From positions 62,001 to 126,000 of the forward strand of contig NZ_SLVJ01000010.1 in assembly GCF_004345325.1 (NCBI RefSeq): 64,000 nucleotides of DNA. The letters run 5' to 3'. This document shows, one piece after another, positions 1 through 9,787 of this stretch. Every line of letters begins with the position of its first letter. Positions within the stretch are counted from its first letter, which is position 1. The position numbers and the translations under genes are program-made. Source of the DNA: Acinetobacter calcoaceticus (GTDB lineage: Bacteria > Pseudomonadota > Gammaproteobacteria > Pseudomonadales > Moraxellaceae). The notes beneath the pieces are model-generated. The model was not told the DNA's origin, did no database searches, and saw only the letters and a program-made list of their open reading frames with translations.

Positions 1-1142
1 CCCGCCTCTTCATAACCGGTGGTGCCATTGATTTGACCTGCAAAGTAGAGGTTCTGGATCGCCTTGGTTTCCAAGGTGAATTTCAATGCTTGAGGATTGA
101 AGTAATCGTATTCAATCGCATAGCCTGGGCGCAAGATATGCGCATTTTCCATACCATGGATTGAACGTACCAATTCAAATTGCACATCAAATGGCAAAGA
201 GGTCGATATTCCGTTCGGATACAACTCGTGTGTATCTAAACCTTCAGGCTCCAAAAAGATTTGATGTGAGTCTTTGTCTGCAAAACGGTGAATTTTATCT
301 TCGATAGACGGGCAATAACGTGGCCCTACACCTTCGATCACCCCAGTGTACATCGGTGAACGATCTAAACCGCCACGAATAATCTCATGGGTTCTTTCAT
401 TGGTATGGGTAATAAAGCAATTCACTTGCTCAGGATGCATACTCACATCGCCCATAAACGACATGGTCGGTGATGGGAAATCACCCGGTTGTGGGGTCAT
501 CACCGAGAAATCAACCGAACGTGCATCGATTCGAGGCGGTGTACCAGTTTTTAAGCGACCTACAGGAAGATTTAATTCTCTTAAGCGATCTGCCAACGCA
601 ATCGAAGGTGGATCACCTGCACGGCCACCGCGTGATTGCTCTAGACCAACATGGATAATGCCACCCAGGAAAGTACCCGTGGTCAAAACCACGGTCTTGG
701 CATCGAAGCGAATCCCCATTTGAGTGACCACACCTTTAACGGTATCGCCTTCAACAATAAGATCATCTGCAGATTGTTGGAAAATATCTAGATTTTTTTG
801 ATTTTCCAAGGTGTAACGTATAGCCGCTTTAAAGCGAACTCGGTCTGCTTGGGCGCGAGTCGCGCGCACTGCGGCACCTTTACGTGAGTTGAGTATGCGG
901 AATTGAATACCACTTTTATCTGCAGCCAATGCCATTGCACCGCCGAGCGCATCAATTTCACGAACCAAGTGGGATTTACCAATCCCCCCGATCGCGGGAT
1001 TACAGCTCATTTGCCCTAAAGTCTCAATGTTATGAGTTAAGAGTAATGTCTGTCGCCCCATACGTGCTGCAGCCAGCGCTGCTTCGGTACCTGCGTGACC
1101 GCCACCGATAACAATGACATCGTAAACTTTAGGATAGTACAT
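1..1142 (-). CDS. mnmG: MnmG (GidA), tRNA U34 carboxymethylaminomethyl-modifying enzyme, partial (C-terminus beyond window)
   Basis: With MnmE this FAD protein installs the cmnm5 group on wobble uridine 34 of several tRNAs in the cytoplasm. Reading the minus strand from the ATG at 1142 gives an uninterrupted frame of about 380 residues to the window edge. The N-terminus reads [20 protein letters not shown], whose GGGHAGTE is the FAD-binding dinucleotide motif. Further in are the family motifs [11 protein letters not shown] (near residue 45) and LKTGTPPRI (near residue 200), and the frame runs off through [15 protein letters not shown]. About 240 C-terminal residues of the usual ~625 are missing only because of the window boundary. 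No sign of decay. Confidence 0.97.
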   Translation of the reverse strand, partial: MYYPKVYDVIVIGGGHAGTEAALAAARMGRQTLLLTHNIETLGQMSCNPAIGGIGKSHLVREIDALGGAMALAADKSGIQFRILNSRKGAAVRATRAQADRVRFKAAIRYTLENQKNLDIFQQSADDLIVEGDTVKGVVTQMGIRFDAKTVVLTTGTFLGGIIHVGLEQSRGGRAGDPPSIALADRLRELNLPVGRLKTGTPPRIDARSVDFSVMTPQPGDFPSPTMSFMGDVSMHPEQVNCFITHTNERTHEIIRGGLDRSPMYTGVIEGVGPRYCPSIEDKIHRFADKDSHQIFLEPEGLDTHELYPNGISTSLPFDVQFELVRSIHGMENAHILRPGYAIEYDYFNPQALKFTLETKAIQNLYFAGQINGTTGYEEA

Positions 1143-1394
1143 AAGATTAATTGCGAGACTAAAAGATAGACCCGAAATTATAGCAAATCTTTAAATTGAT
1201 GTAGAGCAGATCCTCAAATTTAATTGTTTTGAATGCGTCCAAACACGGTTCTGCTGTGTTTTATTGCGCCAAACCTAGCTCTCCTTGCAAATTTATACAA
1301 TTACCTGATCAAAATTACCAGATCAGCACTGTTTTAGCGGGGTACAATTTTTAGACTAACTTTTATACTTTACAACAATAAAGGATCCACAAAT

Positions 1395-1760
1395 ATGAAC
1401 ACAGACATGAACACAAACATCAACACAAAAATTGCCATATCGCTCATGCTCAGCCTGCTGTGTTTGGGTAGCCCGGCTCTGGCCAAACACACCGACTCAC
1501 AACTCAACCATGCCAAGTTCCAACAAGTCTGCAAAGGTAAAACAGCAGGCAGCCCAGTGAGTTTCGCCAATAAAGGTGTGCTCTGGAATGGAAGTTGCCA
1601 AGCACAATTTATCCCCACTCAAGACACCGCCATCAAAGGTGATGAAAAAGAAATCAGCACGATTTGTATTACTGACCCACAAGCCACGTCTGTAGAGGTC
1701 AATGCTAAAGTTGTGAAAGGGAAATGTGCACTCGCCTTTACCCCGCCACAACCCAAATAG
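1395..1760 (+). CDS. Small secreted protein of unknown function
   Basis: 121 residues. The N-terminus carries a signal peptide ending near SPALA-KH (about residue 30), so the product is probably periplasmic or secreted. The mature part is about 90 residues with four cysteines (in QVCKG, GSCQA, TICIT, GKCAL), suggesting two disulfides, and a proline-rich end (TPPQPK). I do not recognise the family. The first codons are a threefold 12-base tandem repeat (MNTD/MNTN/INTK), so translation could start at 1395 or at the second ATG (1407). The RBS AAAGGA lies at about 1380-1385. An intrinsic terminator follows, and the gene appears monocistronic. Confidence 0.7.
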   Translation: MNTDMNTNINTKIAISLMLSLLCLGSPALAKHTDSQLNHAKFQQVCKGKTAGSPVSFANKGVLWNGSCQAQFIPTQDTAIKGDEKEISTICITDPQATSVEVNAKVVKGKCALAFTPPQPK

Positions 1761-1802
1761 TTGAAATGGCCGATACTGGCAAGCCGCTCAAGCAATTCAA
1801 TT

Positions 1803-1830
1803 AAAGCAGCCTAAATGGCTGCTTTTTTTA
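1803..1830 (+). terminator. Intrinsic terminator after the small secreted protein gene
   Basis: The 9-base stem AAAGCAGCC / GGCTGCTTT has a 5-base loop and is followed by a T run. Confidence 0.85.
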
Positions 1831-1915
1831 ATAAAATTTGTTTTGCATCGCTTTGTAACTGGTCTATAGTCGATCAAGCATGGATTGTTCAATAAAAAAT
1901 CAAAAGGAGAGCAAT

Positions 1916-2815
1916 ATGGACTCAGGGATCATTACAATATTTTTACCACTTGCACTTGCAATCGTTATGGCAGGATTGGGTTTAGAGCTACGACCACGAG
2001 ACTTTGCACGTGTGGCGAAACATCCCAAAGCCGTGATCTTAGCATTGGTCTGCCAATTGCTGGTGTTGACCAGTATTGCATTTATCATCTGTAAGCTACT
2101 GGCACTTCCCCCGTTATTGGCGGTCGGCTTAATGTTACTTGCGGCTTCACCCGGTGGCCCAACAGCCAATTTATTCAGTTACCTTTATAAAGGTGATATT
2201 GCCCTTAATATCACATTGACTGCAGTCAATTCAGTAATTGCCGCATTTACCTTACCCTTGATCGTCAATTTTGCCATTTTGTACTTTATGCAGGATGGTC
2301 AACAGGTGGGCCTGCAATTTGCCAAAATTGTGCAAGTGTTTCTGATTATATTAATACCGGTGTGTATCGGAATGCTGATCCGTCATTATGCTGAAAATGT
2401 CGCAGAGAAATTGAATAAACCTGTTCGTATCTTTGCATTGGTGTTTTTGATCTTGATTATTATTGGTGCTCTCACCAAAGAGCGTCATAACATCATGGAA
2501 TATATTGGCCAAGTCGGTCTGGCCACAATGCTGTTTTGTATATTGAGTCTTGCAGTGGGTTATTTTGTGCCACGCTTGTTTGGCATCAACAACTTTCAAG
2601 CCAAGGCCTGTGCTTTTGAGATAGGCATCCATAACAGCACTTTAGCCATGACCATCGCATTAACCGTGATGGCAAGCCCGGTGATCGCCATGCCCGCAGC
2701 CATCTATTCTATTTTCATGTACATCTTTGCTGCATTGTTTGGCACGTTAATCAATCGCGTACATCGCGATGAAAATCCCGCTGAAGTCTCCTCCCTCACC
2801 GCACCAGAATCTTAA
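1916..2815 (+). CDS. Bile acid:sodium symporter (BASS/SBF) family membrane transporter
   Basis: 299-residue inner membrane protein with about nine to ten hydrophobic segments. The segment around residues 75-105 (ASPGGPTANLFSYLYKGD) is the conserved SBF core (PF01758) found in sodium-coupled transporters of organic anions. The substrate cannot be read from the sequence; bacterial members move bile-salt-like compounds, pantoate, pyruvate or other organic acids. A longer frame opens at 1880, but ATG 1916 is preceded by AAGGAG at about 1904-1909, so I chose it. It stands alone: a terminator precedes it, and 180 bases separate it from prmA. Confidence 0.85.
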   Translation: MDSGIITIFLPLALAIVMAGLGLELRPRDFARVAKHPKAVILALVCQLLVLTSIAFIICKLLALPPLLAVGLMLLAASPGGPTANLFSYLYKGDIALNITLTAVNSVIAAFTLPLIVNFAILYFMQDGQQVGLQFAKIVQVFLIILIPVCIGMLIRHYAENVAEKLNKPVRIFALVFLILIIIGALTKERHNIMEYIGQVGLATMLFCILSLAVGYFVPRLFGINNFQAKACAFEIGIHNSTLAMTIALTVMASPVIAMPAAIYSIFMYIFAALFGTLINRVHRDENPAEVSSLTAPES

Positions 2816-2994
2816 ACCGCTACGCTTGAGCCATTCATCTCGATCCAAGACCAAACTTCGGCCTTGGATCAGTCTAGACTATGGCTTAGGTCTGACTTGA
2901 GCTGAATTATGGGTTTTTCATTATTGATTTATCCCGAAATGGATTTTATTCCGTTACAATAGCTTTTAAGCTGTTATTAGATTAGGTTTTAGTC

Positions 2995-3891
2995 GTGAAG
3001 TGGTTACAAATTCATATTACTGTTGATCAAGCGCAAGTCGAATTTACTGAAACATTATTAAGCTCTTTGGGCGCGGTCAGTGTCACTTTAGACGATGCTG
3101 AAAATCAAGATCTACTTGAACCCTTACCGGGTGAAACCCCGCTTTGGAACAAAGTCATTGTGACTGGGATTTACGCTGAAGAAGAAGGTGAAGCCTTAGA
3201 TGTTGCTGCACTAGAAACCTTTATTGCAACCCAATTACCCGATGCACCTTTGCGCCATGAGTTCCTAGAAGATCAAGTCTGGGAACGTTCGTGGATGGAT
3301 TATTACGAGCCCATCAAAATTGGTGAGAAATTTTGGATCGTTCCAGAATGGTTGCAAGCCCCTGAAGCAGATGCAGTCAATATCAAACTCGATCCAGGTC
3401 TGGCCTTTGGTACTGGTAACCATGCCAGCACCTTTTTATGCTTACAATGGTTAGGCAAGACCGCACTGAAAGACAAAGTCGTGATCGACTATGGCTGTGG
3501 TTCAGGCATCTTAGGTGTCGCAGCATTATTATTGGGTGCGAAAAAAGTCTATGCCACTGATATTGATCCTCAAGCGGTGTTGGCGACCCAACAAAATGCT
3601 GAACTCAATGGTGTACTCGATCGCCTCTATGTCGGTCTACCACACGAGTTTGAACAAGAATTTGCACAGCAACAAGCTGATGTCTTGGTCGCAAATATCC
3701 TAGCAGGCCCCTTGATGTCATTGGTCGAAGAGTTCGCCAAGTTGCTCAAAACCTCTGGTGAGTTTGCACTCGCTGGCGTAATTGAAGAACAAGTCGCTGA
3801 TGTCTCTCAAGTCTATGCTGAATATTTTGACATTTTACAGGTTGAACAGCGTGAAGAAAATTGGTGCCGAATCTCAGGTCAACGCAAATAA
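2995..3891 (+). CDS. prmA: PrmA, ribosomal protein L11 methyltransferase
   Basis: 298 residues with a GTG start. The enzyme methylates lysines and the N-terminus of ribosomal protein L11 using S-adenosylmethionine. The N-terminal part (about 1-110) matches the L11-recognition domain. The SAM-binding motif I is at about 165-185 ([17 protein letters not shown]), followed by the acidic YATDIDPQA motif, and NILAGPL is the NxxxxP-type catalytic segment. Length and motif order are normal. Only 15 bases separate it from the downstream zinc-ribbon gene, so the two are probably co-transcribed. Confidence 0.96.
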   Translation: MKWLQIHITVDQAQVEFTETLLSSLGAVSVTLDDAENQDLLEPLPGETPLWNKVIVTGIYAEEEGEALDVAALETFIATQLPDAPLRHEFLEDQVWERSWMDYYEPIKIGEKFWIVPEWLQAPEADAVNIKLDPGLAFGTGNHASTFLCLQWLGKTALKDKVVIDYGCGSGILGVAALLLGAKKVYATDIDPQAVLATQQNAELNGVLDRLYVGLPHEFEQEFAQQQADVLVANILAGPLMSLVEEFAKLLKTSGEFALAGVIEEQVADVSQVYAEYFDILQVEQREENWCRISGQRK

Positions 3892-3906
3892 TGTCAGGTC
3901 GATGTC

Positions 3907-4770
3907 GTGAGTGATAAACAAACCCGTTGCCCGACATGCTTAAGCATATATAAAGTCACAGTCCCACAGTTGACTGTGGCTCAGGGTTGGGTTTGTTGTC
4001 CTAAATGTAGTGTCCAATTTAATGCCCTACTACATTTGCTGACGCCGCTCAAGGCCGCTGAGTCTGAAGAACCCTTAGAGGCTGAGCATCACCCACGTTC
4101 TTTTCTTAAACTGTTTGAAACTAGCTCAGACAATGCTGAACAGCATGTACTGGATATTTTCCAGCGCAAAGCCAAACACTCCAATCTTGATCTGCGCAGT
4201 TATCTCAATCATTTAAATTATTACCATCACAACCCAATATATTATTTTCCTGCACTCAACCTCGCAAAGTCATCCGCTAATAGCGCTGAAAGAAAACGCC
4301 CCCGCCATTTTAGTTACTATCTAATCTGGGGGCTGGTCAATACTGCTTTGGTGCTGTTATTTGTGTTCCAGTTCTTGTGGTTTAACCCAAGTCTGCTTGA
4401 TCGCTCAGCACTACTGAATCATTGGTTTAATAAAAGTTGCGACATTCTACATTGTGAAACAGTCGATCAACGCTATCAGCAAATCATGATCGAAAACTTA
4501 TATATTGAAGCAAAAAATACTGAACAAACCTCATTTACTGGGGTACTCATTAACCACTACTCAAAAAGCCTAAAATTACCCAAGCTCCACCTCTCTTTCC
4601 AAAAAAATGGCCAACGCTACACAAGGATCATTTCAGCATCAGAATATTTAATTGACAGTTTAAATGGCATCAGCCGCATCCCCACCCATCAGCCGTATCA
4701 TTTTAGATTCACCTTAACTGAACCTTACAACCCATCTTCGCAATTCAAAATCCAAATAATTCACCCTTAG
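3907..4770 (+). CDS. Zinc-ribbon / DUF3426 domain membrane protein
   Basis: 287 residues with a GTG start. The first 40 residues hold a CPTC...CCPKC zinc ribbon of the MJ0042 type. A charged linker follows, then one transmembrane helix at about 135-157 (LIWGLVNTALVLLFVFQFLW), then a C-terminal DUF3426 domain of about 110 residues (one cysteine pair in KSCDILHCE). The predicted topology is a cytoplasmic zinc ribbon with a periplasmic C-terminal domain. The function of the family is not established. In this lineage the gene usually sits between prmA and fis, as here. Confidence 0.85.
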   Translation: MSDKQTRCPTCLSIYKVTVPQLTVAQGWVCCPKCSVQFNALLHLLTPLKAAESEEPLEAEHHPRSFLKLFETSSDNAEQHVLDIFQRKAKHSNLDLRSYLNHLNYYHHNPIYYFPALNLAKSSANSAERKRPRHFSYYLIWGLVNTALVLLFVFQFLWFNPSLLDRSALLNHWFNKSCDILHCETVDQRYQQIMIENLYIEAKNTEQTSFTGVLINHYSKSLKLPKLHLSFQKNGQRYTRIISASEYLIDSLNGISRIPTHQPYHFRFTLTEPYNPSSQFKIQIIHP

Positions 4771-5140
4771 GCTAAAAAATAAGCTAAAAAAACAAAAAAA
4801 ATGTATTTTTAATGCTCATTTATTCTGAGACAGTGCTATGATACGCGCCACGAAAGCTATGCCTCGTCAACTTTTCGCAATACTTCAAAACAAATAAAGT
4901 CTAATCTGTGCCATATATACCAATATCGCGCTATTAGAGTTTTTTTTGTGTAAAAGAGCGCTGTAACAATTATTAATTTATTGTTACGCTTATTTTTCGC
5001 TCAAAGTGAAGAGTTATGGCAAGCTCATTGTTCTTGTTTTAGTGTGTGCTGTTTTAGGATCTAAAGCAGAGCGCAGTTTTTTATACCACATTTATATACT
5101 GCTTTATCAAAGTAGTATCTGATTTTTCGGATTAATTCGC
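4771..5140. other. Long non-coding leader upstream of fis
   Basis: 370 bases without a credible gene. It contains a promoter-like site near 4834-4842 and a perfect inverted repeat at about 4962-4987 (GTAACAAT, 9-base spacer, ATTGTTAC). From the promoter candidate the transcript would carry an untranslated leader of roughly 290 bases, longer than usual. The RBS before the fis ATG is weak. Confidence 0.5.
4813..4850 (+). promoter_or_regulatory. Candidate fis promoter with extended -10 and GC-rich discriminator
   Basis: TGCTATGAT (4834-4842) is an extended -10 element. It is followed at once by ACGCGCC, a GC-rich discriminator typical of growth-rate and stringently controlled promoters, which is how fis behaves in E. 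coli. The -35 (TGCTCA, 4813-4818) is weak. The assignment is inferred from sequence only. Confidence 0.4.
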
Positions 5141-5410
5141 ATGAATAGCAAATCTCCTATTTTTACTGCACAATCTGATGTCGCTTTACGTATTCACGTA
5201 GATCGCGCAGTTCGTCACTATTTTGCACAATTGCAAGGTGAGCAGCCATCTCAAGTATATGACATGGTGCTAGCAGAAATGGAGAAACCACTTTTATCGG
5301 TTGTATTGGAATATACACGTGGAAATCAAACACGTGCAGCAGAAATTTTAGGACTGAATCGCGGAACATTGCGTAAAAAGTTAAAAGCTCACGGTTTAAT
5401 GAGTGAATAA
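5141..5410 (+). CDS. fis: Fis, DNA-binding nucleoid protein
   Basis: 89-residue nucleoid-associated protein that bends DNA, activates rRNA promoters and assists recombination. The C-terminal helix-turn-helix (about residues 64-85, [19 protein letters not shown]) is nearly canonical. The N-terminal half is more divergent than in enterobacteria, as expected for this family. It is followed at 5420 by a strong terminator, so it is transcribed separately from purH. Confidence 0.95.
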   Translation: MNSKSPIFTAQSDVALRIHVDRAVRHYFAQLQGEQPSQVYDMVLAEMEKPLLSVVLEYTRGNQTRAAEILGLNRGTLRKKLKAHGLMSE

Positions 5411-5419
5411 AATGCTAAG

Positions 5420-5444
5420 ATGCCCACGCCCGTGGGCATTTTTA
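5420..5444 (+). terminator. Intrinsic terminator after fis
   Basis: ATGCCCACG / CGTGGGCAT stem with a 2-base apex, followed by TTTTT. Confidence 0.9.
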
Positions 5445-5492
5445 TGCCGATCTGTTTTTCATCTGTAAACTTCAACACTGTTGACTAAAATC

Positions 5493-7067
5493 ATGACTAT
5501 CAAACGCGCTTTAATTTCTGTTTCTGACAAAACAGGCATTGTCGAATTTGCTCAAAAACTGGCAAATTTAGGGGTAGAAATATTATCTACTGGTGGTACT
5601 TACAAGTTACTTAAAGATAATAATATCGCCGTCGTAGAAGTTTCTGAACATACTGGCTTTCCTGAAATGATGGATGGTCGTGTAAAAACCCTACATCCTA
5701 AAATTCATGGTGGCATCTTGGCTCGTCGTGGTATAGACGAAGCAGTCATGCAACAGCATGATATCGATGCCATTGATTTGGTTGTGGTCAACCTCTATCC
5801 CTTCGCTGCCACTGTTGCAAATCCGAATTGCAGCCTTGCAGATGCGATTGAAAATATTGATATCGGTGGTCCAACCATGGTTCGTGCTGCGGCGAAGAAC
5901 CATGCTTCAGTCGGCATTGTAGTCAATGCGTCTGATTATGATGCGATTATTACTGAGCTTCAGGCCAACAGTGCTTTATCTCATGCAACGCGTTTTGATT
6001 TGGCAGTTAAAGCCTTTGAACACACTGCTCAATATGATGGCATGATCGCCAGCTACTTGGGCGCACGTGTAGGCAAAGCTGAACAGGAAGCGGATAAGTT
6101 TTCACGCACCTTTAATACTCAGCTCAATAAAGTCCAAGATTTACGTTATGGTGAAAACCCACACCAAGCCGCTGCGTTCTATGTTGATCCAGCAGCGACC
6201 GAAGCTTCTGTAGCGACAGCGCAACAGTTGCAAGGTAAAGAACTCTCTTATAACAATATTGCTGACACCGATGCCGCACTTGAATGTGTGAAGTCTTTTG
6301 TCAAACCTGCTTGTGTGATCGTCAAACATGCCAATCCTTGTGGCGTTGCGGTTTCACTCGACGGTATCCATGCTGCTTATGATTTGGCCTATGCAACCGA
6401 TCCAGAATCTGCATTTGGTGGCATCATCGCATTTAACCGTGAGTTAGATGTTGCAACAGCACAAGCCATTGTTGATCGTCAGTTTGTTGAAGTGATTATT
6501 GCACCGAGCCTTGCTGAAGGTGTATTAGAAGTCACTGGCGCCAAGAAAAATGTCCGTGTATTGGTCTGTGGTGAATTACCTGCGATTGATGCCCGTGCGA
6601 GCCAACTTGACTACAAACGTGTCAATGGTGGTTTATTGGTGCAAGATCAAGACTTAGGCATGATCAGCAAAGATGACTTAAAAGTGGTGACCAAACGCGC
6701 ACCGACTGAACAAGAAATCGATGACTTGATCTTTGCTTGGAAAGTGGCCAAGTATGTTAAATCAAACGCCATTGTCTATGCAAAAGACCGTCAAACCATC
6801 GGTGTAGGCGCAGGTCAAATGAGCCGTGTCAACTCAGCACGTATCGCAGCGATCAAAGCTGAACATGCAGGCTTGGTGGTTGAAGGTGCAGTTATGGCAT
6901 CTGATGCATTCTTCCCGTTCCGTGATGGTATCGACAATGCAGCTGCGGCAGGCATTAAATGTATTATCCAACCGGGTGGTTCAATGCGTGATGAAGAAAC
7001 CATCGCAGCAGCGGATGAGCATGGCATTGCCATGGTATTCACCGGTATGCGTCATTTCCGTCATTAA
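5493..7067 (+). CDS. purH: PurH, AICAR transformylase / IMP cyclohydrolase
   Basis: 524-residue bifunctional enzyme for the last two steps of IMP synthesis. The N-terminal IMP cyclohydrolase (MGS-like) domain spans about residues 1-150 ([28 protein letters not shown]). The transformylase domain follows (LRYGENPHQ near 215; [12 protein letters not shown] near 275; SNAIVYAKD near 425; end FTGMRHFRH). I chose ATG 5493 because the protein then begins [13 protein letters not shown] with the usual family length; a TTG four codons upstream is less likely. It is followed by purD, which supplies an earlier step of the same pathway. Confidence 0.97.
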   Translation: MTIKRALISVSDKTGIVEFAQKLANLGVEILSTGGTYKLLKDNNIAVVEVSEHTGFPEMMDGRVKTLHPKIHGGILARRGIDEAVMQQHDIDAIDLVVVNLYPFAATVANPNCSLADAIENIDIGGPTMVRAAAKNHASVGIVVNASDYDAIITELQANSALSHATRFDLAVKAFEHTAQYDGMIASYLGARVGKAEQEADKFSRTFNTQLNKVQDLRYGENPHQAAAFYVDPAATEASVATAQQLQGKELSYNNIADTDAALECVKSFVKPACVIVKHANPCGVAVSLDGIHAAYDLAYATDPESAFGGIIAFNRELDVATAQAIVDRQFVEVIIAPSLAEGVLEVTGAKKNVRVLVCGELPAIDARASQLDYKRVNGGLLVQDQDLGMISKDDLKVVTKRAPTEQEIDDLIFAWKVAKYVKSNAIVYAKDRQTIGVGAGQMSRVNSARIAAIKAEHAGLVVEGAVMASDAFFPFRDGIDNAAAAGIKCIIQPGGSMRDEETIAAADEHGIAMVFTGMRHFRH

Positions 7068-7119
7068 TTCCGTCATTCATGTTGCAGCCTAAAGCTTGCA
7101 TTATTCAAAAATAAACATG

Positions 7120-7188
7120 ACCCCATCCCAGATGGGGTTATCCACATTTTTATATATAGCTTAAAGTCCTCTTCGTTTGAGGACTTTA
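7120..7188 (+). promoter_or_regulatory. Two perfect hairpins between purH and purD
   Basis: The first hairpin is ACCCCATC / GATGGGGT (7120-7138). The second is the 10-base stem TAAAGTCCTC / GAGGACTTTA with a 7-base loop (7162-7188), ending 29 bases before the purD ATG. Neither has a long T run, so they may be weak terminators, mRNA processing sites or stabilisers that set purH/purD ratios. The role is inferred. Confidence 0.45.
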
Positions 7189-7217
7189 TGTCATTGCGAT
7201 TCATGGAGTTTGAGGCG

Positions 7218-8504
7218 ATGAATATTTTAATTTTGGGTAGTGGCGGTCGTGAACATGCATTGGCATGGAAAATCGCACAAGAGCAAAAAGTCACAAATGT
7301 TTTTGTTGCACCCGGTAATGCCGGAACAGCAACTGAACAAAAATGCCAAAACGTGGCATTGGATATCCTTGATAATCCAGCGATTATTGCATTCGCTCAG
7401 CAACAAAACATTGATTTGATCGTGGTTGGCCCAGAAGCTCCGTTGGTCAACGGTGTGGTTGATGCCTGTCGTGCTGCTGATATCAAAATTTGGGGTCCAA
7501 CCCAATTTGCTGCACAGCTTGAAGGTTCTAAAGCCTTTGCCAAACACTTCTTAAAACGCCATGACATTCCAACTGCATTTTATGATGTATTTGATGATGT
7601 TGCTGCGGCCAAAGCCTATGTTGAACTACATGGCGCACCGATCGTGATCAAGGCTGATGGTCTGGCTGCGGGTAAAGGTGTCATCGTTGCCATGAGCAAT
7701 GAAGAAGCATTTGCTGCCATTGATGACATGTTGGCTGACAACAAATTTGGTGATGCTGGCTCACGTGTGGTGATTGAACAATTCCTTGATGGTGAAGAAG
7801 CCTCATTTATCTGCATGATCGATGGGAATAACATCTTACCGATGGCGACTTCTCAAGATCACAAACGTATTTTTGCAGGTGACTTAGGTCCAAACACTGG
7901 TGGTATGGGTGCTTACTCCCCTGCACCTGTGGTGACTGCTGAAGTATTTGAGCGTGTGATGCAACAAGTGATGCGTCCAACAGTTGATGGTATGGCCAAA
8001 GATGGTCATGTCTACACTGGCTTCCTCTATGCAGGTTTGATGATCGATACTGCGGGTCAACCGCGTGTGATCGAATTTAACTGCCGTTTTGGTGATCCAG
8101 AAACACAACCGATCATGATGCGTTTGCAATCGTCTTTGGTCGAGTTAATCGAAGCAGGGATCGAAGGTCAATTGCCTGCCGAAGCGGCATGGGATGAACG
8201 CAAAACCGTAGGTATCGTTTTGGCAGCTGAAGGCTACCCTGAAACTGCACGTACTGGTGTTGTGATCCATGGTCTAGACACTGAACTGCCTGAAAGCAAA
8301 GTCTTTCATGCGGGTACAGCACTGAATGAAAAAGGTGAGATCATCACTGCGGGTGGCCGCGTACTCTGCGTAACTGCGATTGGCGATAGCATTGCAGATG
8401 CTCAAGCCAAAGCATTGCAACTGTGTGAAACTGTCGGCTTTGCTGGTGCGCAATACCGCCTAGACATCGGTTATCGCGCGATTGCCCGTGAACAAGCACA
8501 ATAA
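7218..8504 (+). CDS. purD: PurD, phosphoribosylamine-glycine ligase (GAR synthetase)
   Basis: 428-residue ATP-grasp enzyme joining phosphoribosylamine and glycine in purine synthesis. The N-terminus is MNILILGSGGREHALAWK, the glycine-rich family signature. The ATP-grasp core includes VIKADGLAAGKGVIVA (about 145-160), the loop TGGMGAYSPAP (about 225-235), and FNCRFGDPETQ (about 280-290), which carries metal-binding residues. ATG 7218 is preceded by GGAGTTTGAGG. The frame extends upstream to 7188, but that would put the start inside a hairpin. A strong terminator follows. Confidence 0.97.
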   Translation: MNILILGSGGREHALAWKIAQEQKVTNVFVAPGNAGTATEQKCQNVALDILDNPAIIAFAQQQNIDLIVVGPEAPLVNGVVDACRAADIKIWGPTQFAAQLEGSKAFAKHFLKRHDIPTAFYDVFDDVAAAKAYVELHGAPIVIKADGLAAGKGVIVAMSNEEAFAAIDDMLADNKFGDAGSRVVIEQFLDGEEASFICMIDGNNILPMATSQDHKRIFAGDLGPNTGGMGAYSPAPVVTAEVFERVMQQVMRPTVDGMAKDGHVYTGFLYAGLMIDTAGQPRVIEFNCRFGDPETQPIMMRLQSSLVELIEAGIEGQLPAEAAWDERKTVGIVLAAEGYPETARTGVVIHGLDTELPESKVFHAGTALNEKGEIITAGGRVLCVTAIGDSIADAQAKALQLCETVGFAGAQYRLDIGYRAIAREQAQ

Positions 8505-8523
8505 CATTTAAGTCTTTTTTCCT

Positions 8524-8558
8524 AGCCACCTACTGTACTCAGCAGGTGGCTTTTTTTT
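8524..8558 (+). terminator. Intrinsic terminator after purD
   Basis: AGCCACCT / AGGTGGCT stem followed by eight T. Confidence 0.9.
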
Positions 8559-8683
8559 CGCCACTTAACTGCAAATTCCTTTATATTTTTATTTCATATT
8601 AAAGTTACTTTTAATTCATTTCATCGCTAAATAATTTCACTATACTTGCGCATTGTTCAATGAGATCAGCGAGGTTAAGTGAC

Positions 8684-9751
8684 GTGTTAAACGGGATTAC
8701 AGAAAATAATTTTGCTTTACCCATGATCGATTTGGCTCAACTGAGCGAGGGCGAAAACCACGCTGCGTTCTATCACAATCTACGCACCATTTCACGTGAC
8801 TCAGGTTTTTTCTATTTACGCGGGCATGACTTTAGCCCAGCAGACTTTGCTCAGATCTTTGCCAATAGTCAGGCATTTTTTGCCCTCACAGCCCAACAAA
8901 AACAACAAATTGCCATGGTCAATTCGGCACAGTTTCGTGGATACAGCCAAGTGGCTGCAGAATATACTCAACAAAAACCAGACCATAGAGAACAAATTGA
9001 TATCGGTGCTGAACTCGAGGCATTAGCCCTTCAGGCCGATAACCCAGCCTATTATCGTCTGCAAGGTCCCAATCAGTGGCCAGCAGCATTACCCGATTTT
9101 AAACAACAGGTCTTGGCTTATGTCGATAAAGCACGTGCCCTGAGTATCGAACTATTACGCCATTTTCTGATTGCACTAGAGCAACCTGCGGATGCTTTGG
9201 ATGAGCTGATCTCTGAGCAAACACCCGCACATTTGTTTAAATTGATCCATTATCCTGCGAGCCAAGCTGAACAGCGACAAGGTGTGGGCGCACACAAAGA
9301 CAGTGGAATCCTGACATTATTAATCCAAGATCAGGTTGGTGGCTTACAAGTCAAGACCGAAAATGGCTAGATCGATGTGCCCTATGTGGAAAATGCCTTT
9401 ATCGTGATTGTGGGTGAAATATTAGAACTTGCCAGTAATGGCTATCTACATGGTAATATTCATCGCGTGAATACACCTCAAACCGGACTTGATCGCTATT
9501 CGGTGGCTTTTTTTCTGACACCGAATATATTTGCAGGTGATATTCCCCTCTTGAATCTTAAACCAGCGTTGGCAGAATTGGCGTTAGGACCAGATTATGA
9601 TCCACTCAATCCGCTTTACAGCAATGTCGGATTGAACAGTTTAAAAGGTCGCTTGCGTTCGCATCCCGATGTGACTGAGCGCCATTATCCACAAGAATAT
9701 GTGCAATTAAAAGAAAGCAAACAATCTCGAGCCGATGTGGCTCATGCTTGA
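8684..9751 (+). pseudogene. 2-oxoglutarate/Fe(II) oxygenase (isopenicillin N synthase-like) broken by an in-frame TAG
   Basis: One continuous reading frame is interrupted only by TAG at 9368-9370. The upstream part has the DIOX_N region and the first two iron ligands (H and D of GVGAHKDSG). Downstream the same frame continues with IDVPYVENAFIV, the distal iron ligand in HGNIHRV, and the 2-oxoglutarate-binding DRYSVAFF (RxS). In relatives the residue at the stop is normally Trp (GWIDVPYVENAF), so a single TGG to TAG change explains it. Both fragments lack essential residues, so the gene is inactive unless the amber codon is suppressed. I take GTG 8684 as the likely start; an in-frame ATG lies at 8660. 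No other damage is visible, suggesting a recent event or a sequencing error. Confidence 0.85.
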
Positions 9752-9787
9752 TTGTTTAGGATGTTTTTCTAGATTAGGAACAGTGTA

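Noticed and set aside
346..723. 125-codon plus-strand frame inside mnmG
   Set aside because: It is antisense to the strongly conserved MnmG coding frame, lacks an RBS, and is rich in Arg/Pro/Ser as expected from a shadow frame.
2830..2870. Hairpin GATCCAAG...CTTGGATC after the BASS transporter
   Set aside because: No T run follows it, so I do not list it as a terminator, though it might be a weak one.
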